Counted from the stretch's first letter, positions 1 through 9,242 are shown. The stretch is 62,730 nt of DNA from Cryptosporangium phraense (GCF_006912135.1 NZ_VIRS01000039.1:1-62730); one strand, 5' to 3'. Translations and numbers: made by a program. The notes: generated by a model from the letters alone, not told the origin.

Positions 1-270
1 GCCGGGGCCAGGGGTGGCCGGGGCCGGGGGCAGCCGGGGTGGCCGGGCGGGCCCGCGGGCGGCGGGGTGGTTCGGGCCGCAGGGTGGTGCAGGTCGTGCC
101 TACGTGCAGGTCGTGCGTGTTTGCGGTTGTGCCGGATGCAGGTAGGCGGGTCTGGCGTCTGCGCAGGTTGGGCTTCCCCGGATCCCCGGACACCTTGATG
201 TTGCCCCCGCTTTCGTGCGCACGGGGTGGGGAGACTGCAACTCGATGACTGCCTGACAGAGGCCCTCGTC

Positions 271-530
271 GCGCCCAAGCCTTACCCACCGGGGTTTCGG
301 CGCCGCGCGTTGGATCGGCTCACATCCGGTCGCTCGGTCCGGGATGTTGCCGCGGTGCTGGGGATCGCGGAGTCGTGCCTGCCTCGGTGAAGGTCCCAGA
401 ACCTGGTCGAGCGGGGCGTCAATGCTCCGACGCCGGACGCGGTCGAGTCCGCGGCGATGAAAGCCGCCCGGCAGCGGATCGCCGAGCTCGTGCCTCTGCG
501 GAAAGCCGCAGCTGCCGTCGAGGAGGTGGT
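271..530 (+). pseudogene. IS3-type transposase OrfA remnant
   Basis: Reading in one frame from 271 gives a helix-turn-helix segment typical of IS3-family OrfA, with the pieces PPGFRRRALDRL and SGRSVRDVAAVLGIAESCL. A TGA stop at 388-390 falls where OrfA proteins normally have a tryptophan after the recognition helix. The same frame then continues as SQNLVERGV and KAARQRIAEL, the usual OrfA linker and leucine-zipper start. No intact start codon, terminal inverted repeat or full-length frame is visible. The match is from memory of the family, not a search. I infer an inactivated, old insertion. Confidence 0.6.
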
Positions 531-715
531 GCCCGCCTCCGCCCACCGTCGGCGGGTTCGCCGCGAGCACGCGCCGAGCTCGTCAATGATCACGGCCAGG
601 TCGTCCCGGCGAATGGTCGGACGGTCGATCGATTCACGGCAAGATACCGCCCTCGCGACCAGCGCTTCAGGCGTGGCCACCGAGTCCCGCGGAGCCACCG
701 GCGCTCGACCGGCAA

Positions 716-830
716 AGCTGGCGCACCCGAGTAGAACTGGCCAACGCGATGTTCGAGCGCCCCCGAAGGCTTCCACGACCGCGGCCGACCCCACTCACCA
801 GCCAACCCAAACTGAGCCCCGTCGAGGCGA
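716..830 (+). pseudogene. IS3-type transposase OrfB C-terminal remnant
   Basis: The frame from 716 gives SWRTRVELANAMFE. This resembles the end of the rve integrase domain of IS3-family OrfB, where SWPTRxELAxAIFEYLExFHNRRRRHSxLG is the common pattern. After FE the reading frame shifts, and a neighbouring frame continues as EGFHDRGRPHS, so at least one frameshift is present. It sits downstream of an OrfA-like remnant and upstream of an OrfB N-terminal remnant, an order one intact element would not give. At least two elements have probably decayed here. Confidence 0.5.
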
Positions 831-1013
831 CATTGGTCGCCGGATGGGGCTTCGGATGCTCGCACCGCCGGAGTCGCGTCAGCGCGCGACCGAGTCGGCC
901 CGCCGGCGCAACGAACCGCTGCGCACGATCGCCAAGGATCAAGGGATCTTCGGCACCGGCGCCCATGAGGGTCGGACCAACGACGACCTCAGCCCGGAGA
1001 AGATCCGGTCGCG

Positions 1014-1300
1014 GTGGCCCGCAGGGCGCTGAGCAGCTCGACGTGCGGCTTCTACGGGTGGCGCGCGGCGACCGAGCAAGACCTCCGCGGCATTTATCGT
1101 GCACCGCGCATTCACGCCGAGATTCGGCTCGGAGCGAGGATCGGAGCCGGGCGCAAACGGGTCGAGCGGCTCATGCGCAGCAGGTTTGCACGGGCCGGTG
1201 GTGCAGGGGGGTGGGAACGCGAAAGGCCGGGATCGGTCAACCCCCTCCTGGTGACCGACCCCGGCCAACCCACCGTGGTCTGTAGCTCCTTTGCTGACGA
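1014..1300 (+). pseudogene. IS3-type transposase OrfB N-terminal remnant
   Basis: The frame from 1014 encodes STCGFYGWR, then IYRAPRIHAEIRLG and GRKRVERLMR. These are the conserved start of the HTH_21 region of IS3-family OrfB (SxSGYYxWR, then a helper motif, then RIHAELR and GRKRVARLMR). About 15 residues between the first two motifs look deleted, and the DDE catalytic core is absent. The frame then runs into low-complexity sequence and stops at 1338-1340. It is a fragment, not a working transposase. Confidence 0.6.
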
Positions 1301-1531
1301 CGTCCCGGTGGCTCGCGTCCCGGAACCGCGGCAGCATTGACGCGGGGGACGGCGCTCGTGGCCGGGCAACGCTGCCCGGGTTCGTCAGCGGCCCCGGCCG
1401 GTTGGCGGACCGGATTTGCTGGGAGGCAGATCCGAGGCGCTGACATCCCTAACGGTGCGTCCCGAGAGGTGCACGCAGGGTGCGCCCCGGTAGCTCTTGA
1501 GTTGCAAGCCCCGCGAGGCGTTGAACGTTTT

Positions 1532-1549
1532 GGCGACCTATAGGTCGCC
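1532..1549. repeat. perfect 18-bp palindrome
   Basis: The 9-base arm ggcgaccta is followed directly by its exact reverse complement taggtcgcc. It lies in the gap between transposase debris and the converging peptidase gene. It could be a dimeric protein-binding site or one arm of a former element end. There is no flanking gene start that would make it an operator for a known neighbour. Confidence 0.5.
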
Positions 1550-1577
1550 GAAGTGCACACCGCTCGGACAAGAAGAC

Positions 1578-1617
1578 GACGGCCCGTCGGCGCGAGGGGC
1601 GCCGGCGGACCGCCGTC
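1578..1617 (-). terminator. candidate terminator of the secreted peptidase gene
   Basis: A GC-rich imperfect inverted repeat begins 14 bases past the stop of the peptidase gene on the minus strand. The outer arms gacggc/gccgtc and inner arms ggcgc/gcgcc can pair around a short loop. On the minus strand it is followed by a modest T-containing stretch (gtcttcttgt). This fits an intrinsic terminator of high-GC bacteria, although the T-run is weak. Confidence 0.45.
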
Positions 1618-1630
1618 GGTGGGGGAGGGT

Positions 1631-2644
1631 TCAGCGGGTGCCGTAGGTGGCGGCGAGGCCGCGGTAGTCACCCAGACCGAGCGAGCGCTTGCCGACCGAG
1701 CAGGGAGCGAGCGCCGGGGTCATGACCGCGCTGGCGTGCGACGCCTGGCTCACGTGGTTCAGACCGAGCGAGTGACCACGCTCGTGCAGCACCACCGACT
1801 GCAGGTCGTACGCACCGCTGCAGCTCTTGGCCGACGTGAAGAACTTGTACTGGGTGTTCAGCGCGGTGTCGGTGCCGGTCACGGTCTTGCGGCCGTTGAT
1901 CGTCTTGAAGTACGTGCAGGTCATCCCGAGCCAGCGACCCGAACCCGCACGCCAGCCAATGACGTTCCGGCCGTCGTTGCCGGTGCAGTTGCCGGCCGCA
2001 CCGACCTGCACGCCGGCCGTGGTCGCGCCACCGTAGGACGGGGCCAGCTTGATGGCCTTCTGACCGCAGGCGCGGGTCAGCGAGGTCGTCGCGGCCGAGA
2101 TCGCGGCCGGGGCGCTGGCGCGCACCGCGGCCGGGGCGCCGGCCGGGTTGTAGTACCACTTGAAGCTCGGGAGCTTCCAGCCCGACAGCGCGTAGGCCGA
2201 GTCGGTGCAGGTCTTGGCGGCGGCGGCACGAGCGGTGCTGGCCGCGGCGGCCTGCGCGGAGTGCTGCTCGACCGGGCCGGCCGTGGAGCCGGCGTGCTCG
2301 TGCTTGTCGGTCTTGACGACGACCGAACCGTCGGCCGAGCGGCTGACCGTGATCGACAGCTCGCCCGAGGTGCTCTCGGCGGCGGCCTGGACACCCTCGC
2401 CGGCAGCGGGGATGCGGACGGTCAGGCCCTGGAACTTGACGTCGGCACCGTCGACGCGAACGGCGGAGAGCGCGGTCTCGTTGTCACCGGCGACGAGCTT
2501 GACGCCGGCCGGGGCGGCGGCCGGGGCGGCGGTGGTGATCGAGGCGACCGGGGCGGCGATGCCTGCAACGACCGCGGCGGCGGCGGCGATCGCGGCGAAC
2601 GCGGTCGGAGCAGAGGCGGGGCGGAAGTTCAGCAGGTTACGCAT
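1631..2644 (-). CDS. secreted metzincin-type zinc peptidase
   Basis: The 337-residue protein has an Ala-rich hydrophobic N-terminus (about residues 13-35) that looks like a signal peptide, so it is probably exported. The C-terminal part holds HERGHSLGLNH at about residues 287-297. This is the HExxHxxGxxH zinc site of metzincins, and SAVMTP follows about 10 residues later as a likely Met-turn. Four to six cysteines in the C-terminal half may form disulfides. Residues 40-140 look like a propeptide or low-complexity region. The ATG follows an agaggg ribosome site. The gene is monocistronic and ends at a candidate terminator. The substrate is unknown; matrixin-like or snapalysin-like assignments are both possible. 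Confidence 0.8.
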   Translation of the reverse strand: MRNLLNFRPASAPTAFAAIAAAAAVVAGIAAPVASITTAAPAAAPAGVKLVAGDNETALSAVRVDGADVKFQGLTVRIPAAGEGVQAAAESTSGELSITVSRSADGSVVVKTDKHEHAGSTAGPVEQHSAQAAAASTARAAAAKTCTDSAYALSGWKLPSFKWYYNPAGAPAAVRASAPAAISAATTSLTRACGQKAIKLAPSYGGATTAGVQVGAAGNCTGNDGRNVIGWRAGSGRWLGMTCTYFKTINGRKTVTGTDTALNTQYKFFTSAKSCSGAYDLQSVVLHERGHSLGLNHVSQASHASAVMTPALAPCSVGKRSLGLGDYRGLAATYGTR

Positions 2645-2732
2645 GCCCTCTATGTCGGGAGGGCCGAGTGCGTGGGACGGTGCGGAAAAGTTTCGGCTCG
2701 GGAGCCTGCCGACCCCCTACCCGAACGGCAAC

Positions 2733-4553
2733 TTAAAGGGCGTCGCCATCGGCCAGGTGCGGCCGGACCGGCAGCGTGATCGCGAACGCGTCCGTCTGGC
2801 CGGTGCGGGGCGTCGCCAGCTGGCCGCCGTGCCGGGACACGATCGCCCGGGAGATCAGGAACGACAGCGCGTTGCCGGCGCCCCGGTCCCCGGTCGTGAA
2901 CAGGTGGTCGCCCTCGGCGAGCGCGGACGGCGCCCCGACCCGGATCGTCCACTGGGCGGCCGCGAACGTGACCCGGACGTCGATCCGGCTCCCGGCGTGG
3001 GCGGTCGCGACGATCGAGAGCAGCGCGTCGACCGCCTGACGCAGCCGGGGCGGGTCGACCCGGAGCATCGGGCCGGTGACGTTGGCGGACATCTCCACGG
3101 TGACGCCGGCCCGCACGGCCGCGCCCCCGAACGCGTCCACCGCCTCGCCGACGACGTCGGGGAGGTGCACGGCCCGCAGCGTGAGCGGCAGCGTCCCGGC
3201 CTCCAGCCCGGCCAGCGTGAGCAGGTCGTCGACGATCTTCAGCGTCCGGTCGGCGTTGCGGGCGATCGCGTCGAGGGCGATCTGCCGCTGGTCGGCAGGG
3301 GAGTCGGGCTCCTCGCACAGCATCTGGCTGAACGTCGCGATCGAGGTCAGCGGCGTCCGGAGCTCGTGCGACGCGGCTGCGACGAACTCGGTCTTGAGCG
3401 TGGCCACCTCGGCCAGCGCCCGGTTGCGCTCCTCCAGGCCGCGCCGGATCGTCGCCTGGTCGGTGACGTCACGCAGCACCCACAGGTGGCCGGCGACCGA
3501 GCCGTCGGCGTGGATCGGGGCGTAGTCGCGCACGACCACCCGGCCGTTGGTGAGCGCGAACTCGGCCCCGGTGGCCGGTTTGCCCTGGGCCAGGAGCTTC
3601 AGACTCTCGGCCCGGGCCGCGACCGGATCGGCGAACAGCTCGTCCGGCGGCAGCAGGTCGGACGTGTGCCGCCCGATGAGCTCGTCGGCCGAGACGTCCG
3701 AGCCGACCAGCCGGGGCAGCGCCTCGTTCGCCAGGACGGCCCGCCGGTCGGTGTCCTCGACCAGGATCCCGACCCGGAGCGCGGAGATCAGCGTCTCGAT
3801 GCGCGCGCTGTGCAACTGTTCGCGCCGCTCCGCGTCGACCGCTCGGGTGACGTCGATCGCGTAGATGACGACGCCCTCGACGGCGGGTTCGTCGACCAGG
3901 TTCTGGACGGTGAGCGCGAACACGCGCCAGTCGTCCTCCCCCGGGGGCCGCAACCGGACCTCGACCGCCTCCGGCTCCGCCGTCGGCGCGGTCAGCGCGG
4001 TCGCGAACAGCGACCGCACTCGTTCCAGGTCCTCCGGGTGCACCAGCGCGGCGACGACGTCCGGCATCGGCCGGCCGGGGCCGAGCAGCCGGATCGCGGC
4101 CGGGGACGACCAGCGCCACTGCCCGTCCGGGTCGAACACGAGTTTGACGACGGGCGAGCGCGCGATCAGCGCGCGGTGGAACCACTCGGACTGGCGCCGG
4201 TCCTCCAGCGCGGGCGCGTCGGCCGACGGGACCACCGGGCTGACGACCGCGGTGTAGCCGCCGCCGGGCAGCGCGGTGATCACCAGCTCGCCCAGGAACT
4301 CGCTGCCGTCGGCGCGCCGGATCGACCGCGTCCCGTGCGCCTCCCCGGTCTCGGCGCAGGCCTCGAACAGCGCGGCCAGCCCCTCGGAGCCCTGCAGCCG
4401 CTGGGGCACGATCAGCTCGCCCAGTGGCGTCCCCATTGCGGTCGAGGACGGGAACCCGAGCAGCTCGGCGGCCCCGCGCGGGAACGCGGAGATCCGGCCG
4501 TCCGGATCCAGAGGCAGGACGGCGAGGCGTACTACCGGCGTAGCCGGGTCCAT
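2733..4553 (-). CDS. PAS-domain sensor histidine kinase homologue with degenerate ATP-binding domain
   Basis: This 606-residue protein has no membrane segments and appears cytosolic. It holds about three PAS-like modules (roughly 10-120, 130-250, 260-370), then a dimerisation domain with an intact phospho-acceptor box, SHELRTPLTS, with His at about 396. The expected catalytic domain (about 460-606) is badly degraded. The N-box asparagine is missing (VDALLSIVATA), the DxGxG box is replaced by VGAPSALAEGD, and the GxGLGL box reads GAGNALSFL. It may therefore not bind ATP, and could be a pseudokinase phosphorylated or dimerised by a partner. The ATG is preceded by ggaggag. It diverges from an intact PAS kinase gene 135 bases away. 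Confidence 0.85.
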   Translation of the reverse strand: MDPATPVVRLAVLPLDPDGRISAFPRGAAELLGFPSSTAMGTPLGELIVPQRLQGSEGLAALFEACAETGEAHGTRSIRRADGSEFLGELVITALPGGGYTAVVSPVVPSADAPALEDRRQSEWFHRALIARSPVVKLVFDPDGQWRWSSPAAIRLLGPGRPMPDVVAALVHPEDLERVRSLFATALTAPTAEPEAVEVRLRPPGEDDWRVFALTVQNLVDEPAVEGVVIYAIDVTRAVDAERREQLHSARIETLISALRVGILVEDTDRRAVLANEALPRLVGSDVSADELIGRHTSDLLPPDELFADPVAARAESLKLLAQGKPATGAEFALTNGRVVVRDYAPIHADGSVAGHLWVLRDVTDQATIRRGLEERNRALAEVATLKTEFVAAASHELRTPLTSIATFSQMLCEEPDSPADQRQIALDAIARNADRTLKIVDDLLTLAGLEAGTLPLTLRAVHLPDVVGEAVDAFGGAAVRAGVTVEMSANVTGPMLRVDPPRLRQAVDALLSIVATAHAGSRIDVRVTFAAAQWTIRVGAPSALAEGDHLFTTGDRGAGNALSFLISRAIVSRHGGQLATPRTGQTDAFAITLPVRPHLADGDAL

Positions 4554-4688
4554 GCGCACTCCTCCGCCCGCCGTTACGTGTGTCAATGTGCGCAGATAGT
4601 CTCTACTATGAGAAAGATACGCAAAACTAGTGAAATGTGAGTTTCGTGTCGCGTGCGGCGGACTGAGGCCCGCCTGCGGAGGAGGGGC
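4554..4688. promoter_or_regulatory. divergent promoter region between two PAS kinases
   Basis: This short gap separates two divergent kinase genes. It is visibly richer in A and T than its surroundings, especially 4590-4640 (tctctactatgag, aaagatacgcaaaact), as expected of overlapping promoters. I cannot assign -35/-10 boxes with confidence. Shared control of the two kinases is inferred from the layout only. Confidence 0.4.
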
Positions 4689-6275
4689 GTGGCCGAGGTC
4701 ACGAACGGTGGGGTTGCGGCCGGCGGCGCCGTGACCGTGGGAAGAGCGGCCCGCGCGGCCGCCGATGCCCCGCGCCCGCGCACCGACCGCCCCGAGCTGT
4801 TCCGGGCCGTCGTGGAGGCGGCCCGGGCCGCGGTGGCCATCGTCTATCCGGACGGGTCCTGGACGGCGCTCGGCGACACGTTCACCCGTGGCCTCGGGCA
4901 CCAGGCGAACCTGCCCGAGCGGGTGCGGCTGCTCTCGCTGATCCATCCGGGCGACCGCCGGGCCGTGCTGGAGGCGTTCCTGGCCGCCCGGTCCGGACGG
5001 GAACCCGCCCAGTCGATCCCGGTGCGCGTCCGCACGGCCGGCGGGGGCTGGATCGAGCTCGCGACGACCGTCCGCAGCCGCGTCCACGACCCCGACGTCG
5101 GCGGGATCGTCTACTACGGGGTCGAGGTCGGCCGGGCGCGCGACGCGGAGCGCGCGCTGCACGAGACGCACGCCGGGCTCGCCCGGCTGATCGAGACGCT
5201 GACCGTCGGCATCCTGCTGGTCGACGCGGACGGACGGGTCGCGGTGGCGAACCGGGCGCTGCTCGAGCTGTTCGACGTGCCCGGGCCGCCGAGCCGCTAC
5301 GCGGGCAGCGACGCGCGGGCGCTGCTGCGCCGGATGGCCGGCGCGATGCGGGCGCCCGACCGGGTCGCCGACCGCCTGGACCGGCTGCTGGTCGAGCCCT
5401 GGACCGCGCTCGACACCGACCTGATGCTCGTCGGCGGCCGGGTGGTGGAGATCGACGTGGTGCCGGTCGCGGGCGGCGGCGCGCTGCTGCACGCCTGGGA
5501 CGTCACCACCCGGGCGAACGCCCAGCACAGCCTGGAGGAGCGGAACGAGGCGCTGTCCGCGCTGGTCGCGGCCAAGAACGAGTTCGTCGCGAGCGTGTCG
5601 CACGAGCTGCGCAGCCCGCTGACGTCGGTCGTGACGTTCAGCAACCTGCTGGCCCAGCCCGACTGGGGCGAACTCGACGACGAGCAGGTCCAGTTCATCG
5701 AGGTGATCCAGCGCAACGCCGATCGCCTGCTGCGGCTGATCGAGGATCTGCTCCTGCTCTCCCGGCTCGAGGCGCGGACGCTGCAGTTCGTCCCCAGCCG
5801 GATCATCCTCCCCGACCTGGTGCGCGCGGCCGTGGCCGAGCGCGCGCCGATCGCGCAAGCCGCCGACGTCACGCTGAAGGCCGAGGCCACCGGCGACGAC
5901 GTGATGTCGGGCGACGAGCTACGGATCAACCAAGTGCTCGGAAACCTGATCGGGAACGCGCTGAAGTTCACGCCGCCCGGCGGAAGTGTGACCGTGCGCT
6001 GCCATCCGGCCGCCGACGGCTGGCGACTCTCGGTGACCGACACCGGCATCGGGATCCCGGCCGAGGACGTGGACCGGATCTTCGAGGCGTTCCATCGGGC
6101 CTCGAACGTCGAGAAGCACAGCCATCCCGGCACCGGCCTCGGACTGGTGATCAGCAAAGCGATCGTCGAGCGCCACGGGGGACTGATGGAGATCACGAGC
6201 GAGCTCGGCAGGGGGACGACGGTAACCGTGTGGTTGCCGCAACGCCGGGTCGGTGACCGGGAGGGGGACCGGTGA
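4689..6275 (+). CDS. PAS-domain hybrid-free sensor histidine kinase
   Basis: A soluble sensor kinase of about 528 residues. Two PAS-like regions (about 35-150 and 155-270) precede a HisKA domain with SHELRSPLTS (His about 305) and a complete HATPase domain: N-box NLIGNALKF, DTGIGIP, and GTGLGLVISKAIV. It should autophosphorylate and pass phosphate to the response regulator that overlaps its stop codon. I chose the GTG at 4689 because aggagg lies just upstream; an in-frame GTG at 4653 has no ribosome site. The signal sensed is unknown. The gene is divergent from a related kinase with a broken ATPase domain. Confidence 0.88.
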   Translation: MAEVTNGGVAAGGAVTVGRAARAAADAPRPRTDRPELFRAVVEAARAAVAIVYPDGSWTALGDTFTRGLGHQANLPERVRLLSLIHPGDRRAVLEAFLAARSGREPAQSIPVRVRTAGGGWIELATTVRSRVHDPDVGGIVYYGVEVGRARDAERALHETHAGLARLIETLTVGILLVDADGRVAVANRALLELFDVPGPPSRYAGSDARALLRRMAGAMRAPDRVADRLDRLLVEPWTALDTDLMLVGGRVVEIDVVPVAGGGALLHAWDVTTRANAQHSLEERNEALSALVAAKNEFVASVSHELRSPLTSVVTFSNLLAQPDWGELDDEQVQFIEVIQRNADRLLRLIEDLLLLSRLEARTLQFVPSRIILPDLVRAAVAERAPIAQAADVTLKAEATGDDVMSGDELRINQVLGNLIGNALKFTPPGGSVTVRCHPAADGWRLSVTDTGIGIPAEDVDRIFEAFHRASNVEKHSHPGTGLGLVISKAIVERHGGLMEITSELGRGTTVTVWLPQRRVGDREGDR

Positions 6276-6955
6276 GCAAATTGCTGGTTGTCGAGGACAA
6301 TCCGGATATTGCGCTGGGGCTCAAGCTGCTGTTCGAGCGGGCCGGGCACAACGTCGAACACGCCCAGGACGGCCGGGAAGGGCTGCGCCTGGTGCACAAG
6401 GTGCGTCCTGACTTGGTCGTTCTCGACATCGGGCTGCCGATCATGGACGGCTGGCAGGTGCTCGAGCGGGTCCGTGACATCTCGGACGTGCCGGTGCTGC
6501 TGCTGACCGCGCACGGCCAGGAGCGCGACAAGGTGCGTGGCCTGCACGGGGGTGCGGACGACTACCTGACCAAGCCGTTCACGAACGGCGAGCTGCTGGC
6601 CCGGGTGACCGCGCTGCTGCGGAGGTCGTCGGCGCCGGACTGGTCGGAGGAGATCTACGACGACGGCCGGCTGCAGCTGGACCCGGTGCGGCGGTCGGTG
6701 ACGGTGGACGGGGAGTCGGTGCATCTGACGCCGATCGAGTTCCGGCTGTTGAACACGCTGGCCAGGCACAAAGGGGCGGTGTTGTCGCCGTCGCAGTTGT
6801 TGTCGCAGGTGTGGGACGACCCGACCGGGATCGGGGCCGAGCGCGTGAAGTTCGCGGTGCTGCGGTTGCGGCGGCGACTCGGCTGGAGCGACCCGTCCGA
6901 CTCCCCGATCGAGTCCGTCCGAGGAGTCGGCTACCGCTACCGCCCCCCGGCCTGA
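6272..6955 (+). CDS. OmpR/PhoB-family response regulator
   Basis: The 227-residue protein has a receiver domain with phospho-acceptor Asp52 in VVLDIGLP, the acidic pair near the N-terminus (VVEDN), a conserved Thr in LLLTAHGQ and Lys in TKPF. A winged-helix DNA-binding domain follows (about 130-225), with TPIEFRLLNTLARH and RGVGYRY. Its GTG overlaps the TGA of the upstream kinase by four bases, so the two are translationally coupled and form a two-component pair. A gggaggggga ribosome site lies inside the kinase gene. The target genes cannot be inferred. Confidence 0.93.
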   Translation: MSKLLVVEDNPDIALGLKLLFERAGHNVEHAQDGREGLRLVHKVRPDLVVLDIGLPIMDGWQVLERVRDISDVPVLLLTAHGQERDKVRGLHGGADDYLTKPFTNGELLARVTALLRRSSAPDWSEEIYDDGRLQLDPVRRSVTVDGESVHLTPIEFRLLNTLARHKGAVLSPSQLLSQVWDDPTGIGAERVKFAVLRLRRRLGWSDPSDSPIESVRGVGYRYRPPA

Positions 6956-6974
6956 CACTGGTACATTCGTGTGT

Positions 6975-7538
6975 ATGAGTAGTCCGGCAAGGGAGCGGGG
7001 TGTGTCCGTCTCCGAGTGGATGGCGGCCACCGCGGGCGACCTGGAGTGGGTCGAAGTCAGCGATGGGAAGTTCGTGGTCAAGCGTCTGGGAGGCAACCCG
7101 CACCACATCGTCGCTTGCGAGTTGAGGAACGAATTTCTTCGGCAGTGGCCGGAGTCGGTCGCGGCCGCGCCGGGCCACTGGGCGTTGCGAGCGTTCGGCG
7201 AGGACCACGTGTCGATCGCGCGCATACCGGATGTCCTGGTCAACGGTCCGGCTGTGCGGAGCACGTCGATCTTCGCGGGAACGCCCGATGCCGTGGTCGA
7301 AGTCTGGTCCCCGACCAACACGCTGGCCGAGATGAACGTCAAGCGACGCGAATACCGCGACGCCGGAGCGGCCGTGTTTCTGGAGGCGTTTTTAACCGAC
7401 ACCTTCGACGTCCACCTTCAGTGGTACGTGCTCGACCAAGGCCAGTGGGTGCTGCAGGCGGCCGCCGAAGGGGCGCGGGAACTCCGAGTGGAGGGCCCAC
7501 GGCCATTCACCGTCGTGCCGAACTCCTTGCTGCGCTGA
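6975..7538 (+). CDS. Uma2-family (DUF820) restriction-endonuclease-like protein
   Basis: A protein of about 187 residues with a PD-(D/E)xK-like pattern: PDVLVNG, then DAVVEVWSPTN, then KRREYRDAG. This is the core of Uma2/DUF820 proteins, abundant in actinomycetes and cyanobacteria, whose cellular role is poorly known. Two in-frame starts are close together (GTG at 6969, ATG at 6975); neither has a strong ribosome site. A TTA leucine codon occurs at 7392-7394, very rare in this window, so translation may depend on the tRNA-Leu(UAA) encoded at about 20.6 kb. It follows the response regulator by about 20 bases but need not be functionally linked. Confidence 0.75.
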   Translation: MSSPARERGVSVSEWMAATAGDLEWVEVSDGKFVVKRLGGNPHHIVACELRNEFLRQWPESVAAAPGHWALRAFGEDHVSIARIPDVLVNGPAVRSTSIFAGTPDAVVEVWSPTNTLAEMNVKRREYRDAGAAVFLEAFLTDTFDVHLQWYVLDQGQWVLQAAAEGARELRVEGPRPFTVVPNSLLR

Positions 7539-7577
7539 ACGACGGCGGCGACGGCGGGACGCATAGAGTTGCTCGGC

Positions 7578-9170
7578 ATGACTCGTGAGTTTCGTGGCAC
7601 GGCCGAAGCTGTCGTCGACGATCTGTTGGCGGGGGATCCCGTCGCGGCGCACTACGCCGGAGATCACCGGACCGACCACGTCCTCCCCGACTACTCCTCC
7701 AGCGGCGTGGCCGACCGCGTCCGGCGGCTGCGCGAAGACGCCGACGCGCTCGCCGAGCTCGACGTCGACGACCTCGGACCCGAAGACGCCGTCGACGCGC
7801 AGCTACTTTCCTCGGCCGTCGACCAGCAACTGTTCGCCCTCACCGAGCTGCGCGAACACGAGTGGAACCCGCTCCTGCACAACCCCGGCGCACTCCTCGA
7901 CGGGCTGCTCACCCGCAACTTCGCCCCGCCGGCCGAGCGACTGGCCGCGCTGACCGACCGCCTCCGCGCGATCCCGGACGCGCTGGCCACCGCCGAAGAG
8001 ATCCTCCGCGACTGCCCCCGGATCCACGTCGAGACCGCCCTCGGCCAGCTCGAGGGCACCGCGGCCCTGGTCAGCAACGACGTCCCCCGGCTCGCGGAGT
8101 CGACCGGCGGCGACGTCACCGCTCCGGTCGCGACCGCGCTGGCCGCGATCGACCGGCACCGGGCCTGGCTCACCGACCACCTCGACACGGCGTCCGGCGA
8201 TCCCCGGCTCGGCCGGCGCCGCTGGGAGGCCAAGCTCTGGCACGAGCTCGACTCCGAGCTCACCGCGAGCGCGCTGCTCACCGCGGCCGAGCAGCACCTC
8301 ACCGAGATCAGCGAGCAGATCCGCGCCACCGCCAAGGAGCTCACCGGCTCCGACGACGTGCGCGCCGCCCTCGACGCGCTGGCCGCCGATCGTCCGAACG
8401 ACGCGACCGTGGTCGGACAGGCGGCCACCGACCTGGGCACCGCGATCGCGTTCGTCAAGGCGCACGACCTGCTGACGCTGCCGGAAGACGAGTGCCAGGT
8501 CATCGAGATGCCGGAGTTCGCCCGCGGGGTGGCGATCGCCTACTGCGACGCCCCCGGCCCGCTGGAGACCGCGAACGTCCCGACGTTCTACGCGATCGCC
8601 CCGACGCCGGAAGACTGGTCGGACGACCGGCGCGACTCGTTCTACCGCGAGTACAACGACCACATGCTGCTGAACCTGACCGTCCACGAGGCCGTCCCCG
8701 GTCACTTCGCGCAGCTCGCCCACGCCCGACGGTTCCGGGCCTCGACCCGGGCCCGGGCGCTGTGCATGTCCGGCTCGTTCGTCGAGGGCTGGGCCGTCTA
8801 CGCCGAAGAGCTCATGGCCGACACCGGGTTCGGCGGCGCGAAAGTCCGCATGCAGCAGCTCAAGATGCAGCTGCGGATGACGATCAACGCCCTGCTCGAC
8901 CAGCTCGTCCACGCGGAAGACCTCACCGAGGCCGACGCGATGGCGCTGATGATCGACAAGGGCTACCAGGAGGAGCGGGAGGCGGCCGGGAAGTGGCGCC
9001 GGGCGCTGCTGACGTCCGCGCAGCTCTCGACCTACTTCGTCGGATACACCGAGATGAGCGCGATCGCCGCGGCCCGTCCGGCCGGCGTCGGACCGAAGGC
9101 CTGGCACGACCGCATGCTCGCCCACGGCTCCCCGTCCCCGCGGCACCTCCGCGCGCTACTCGGGCTGTGA
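7578..9170 (+). CDS. DUF885 family metallopeptidase-like protein
   Basis: A protein of about 530 residues matching the DUF885 family, which is all-helical and carboxypeptidase-like. HEAVPGHF resembles the HExxH-type zinc site, and GWAVYAEELM is the second conserved block with a glutamate that could be the third ligand. No signal peptide is seen, so it should be cytosolic. The ATG at 7578 is preferred over an in-frame TTG at 7569. Enolase follows 84 bases later with its own ribosome site. Substrate and peptidase activity are inferred from family knowledge only. Confidence 0.82.
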   Translation: MTREFRGTAEAVVDDLLAGDPVAAHYAGDHRTDHVLPDYSSSGVADRVRRLREDADALAELDVDDLGPEDAVDAQLLSSAVDQQLFALTELREHEWNPLLHNPGALLDGLLTRNFAPPAERLAALTDRLRAIPDALATAEEILRDCPRIHVETALGQLEGTAALVSNDVPRLAESTGGDVTAPVATALAAIDRHRAWLTDHLDTASGDPRLGRRRWEAKLWHELDSELTASALLTAAEQHLTEISEQIRATAKELTGSDDVRAALDALAADRPNDATVVGQAATDLGTAIAFVKAHDLLTLPEDECQVIEMPEFARGVAIAYCDAPGPLETANVPTFYAIAPTPEDWSDDRRDSFYREYNDHMLLNLTVHEAVPGHFAQLAHARRFRASTRARALCMSGSFVEGWAVYAEELMADTGFGGAKVRMQQLKMQLRMTINALLDQLVHAEDLTEADAMALMIDKGYQEEREAAGKWRRALLTSAQLSTYFVGYTEMSAIAAARPAGVGPKAWHDRMLAHGSPSPRHLRALLGL

Positions 9171-9242
9171 CGACCGGCGGGCCGGTGCAAAAGGAAAGGC
9201 GGGCGCGACTACGCTTTTGACGAAAACGACGCCCCGACCTGA

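Noticed and set aside
2205-4640. Very long antisense frames opposite the kinase genes
   Set aside because: High-GC genomes give long shadow frames opposite real genes; codon bias and domains match the kinase on the other strand.
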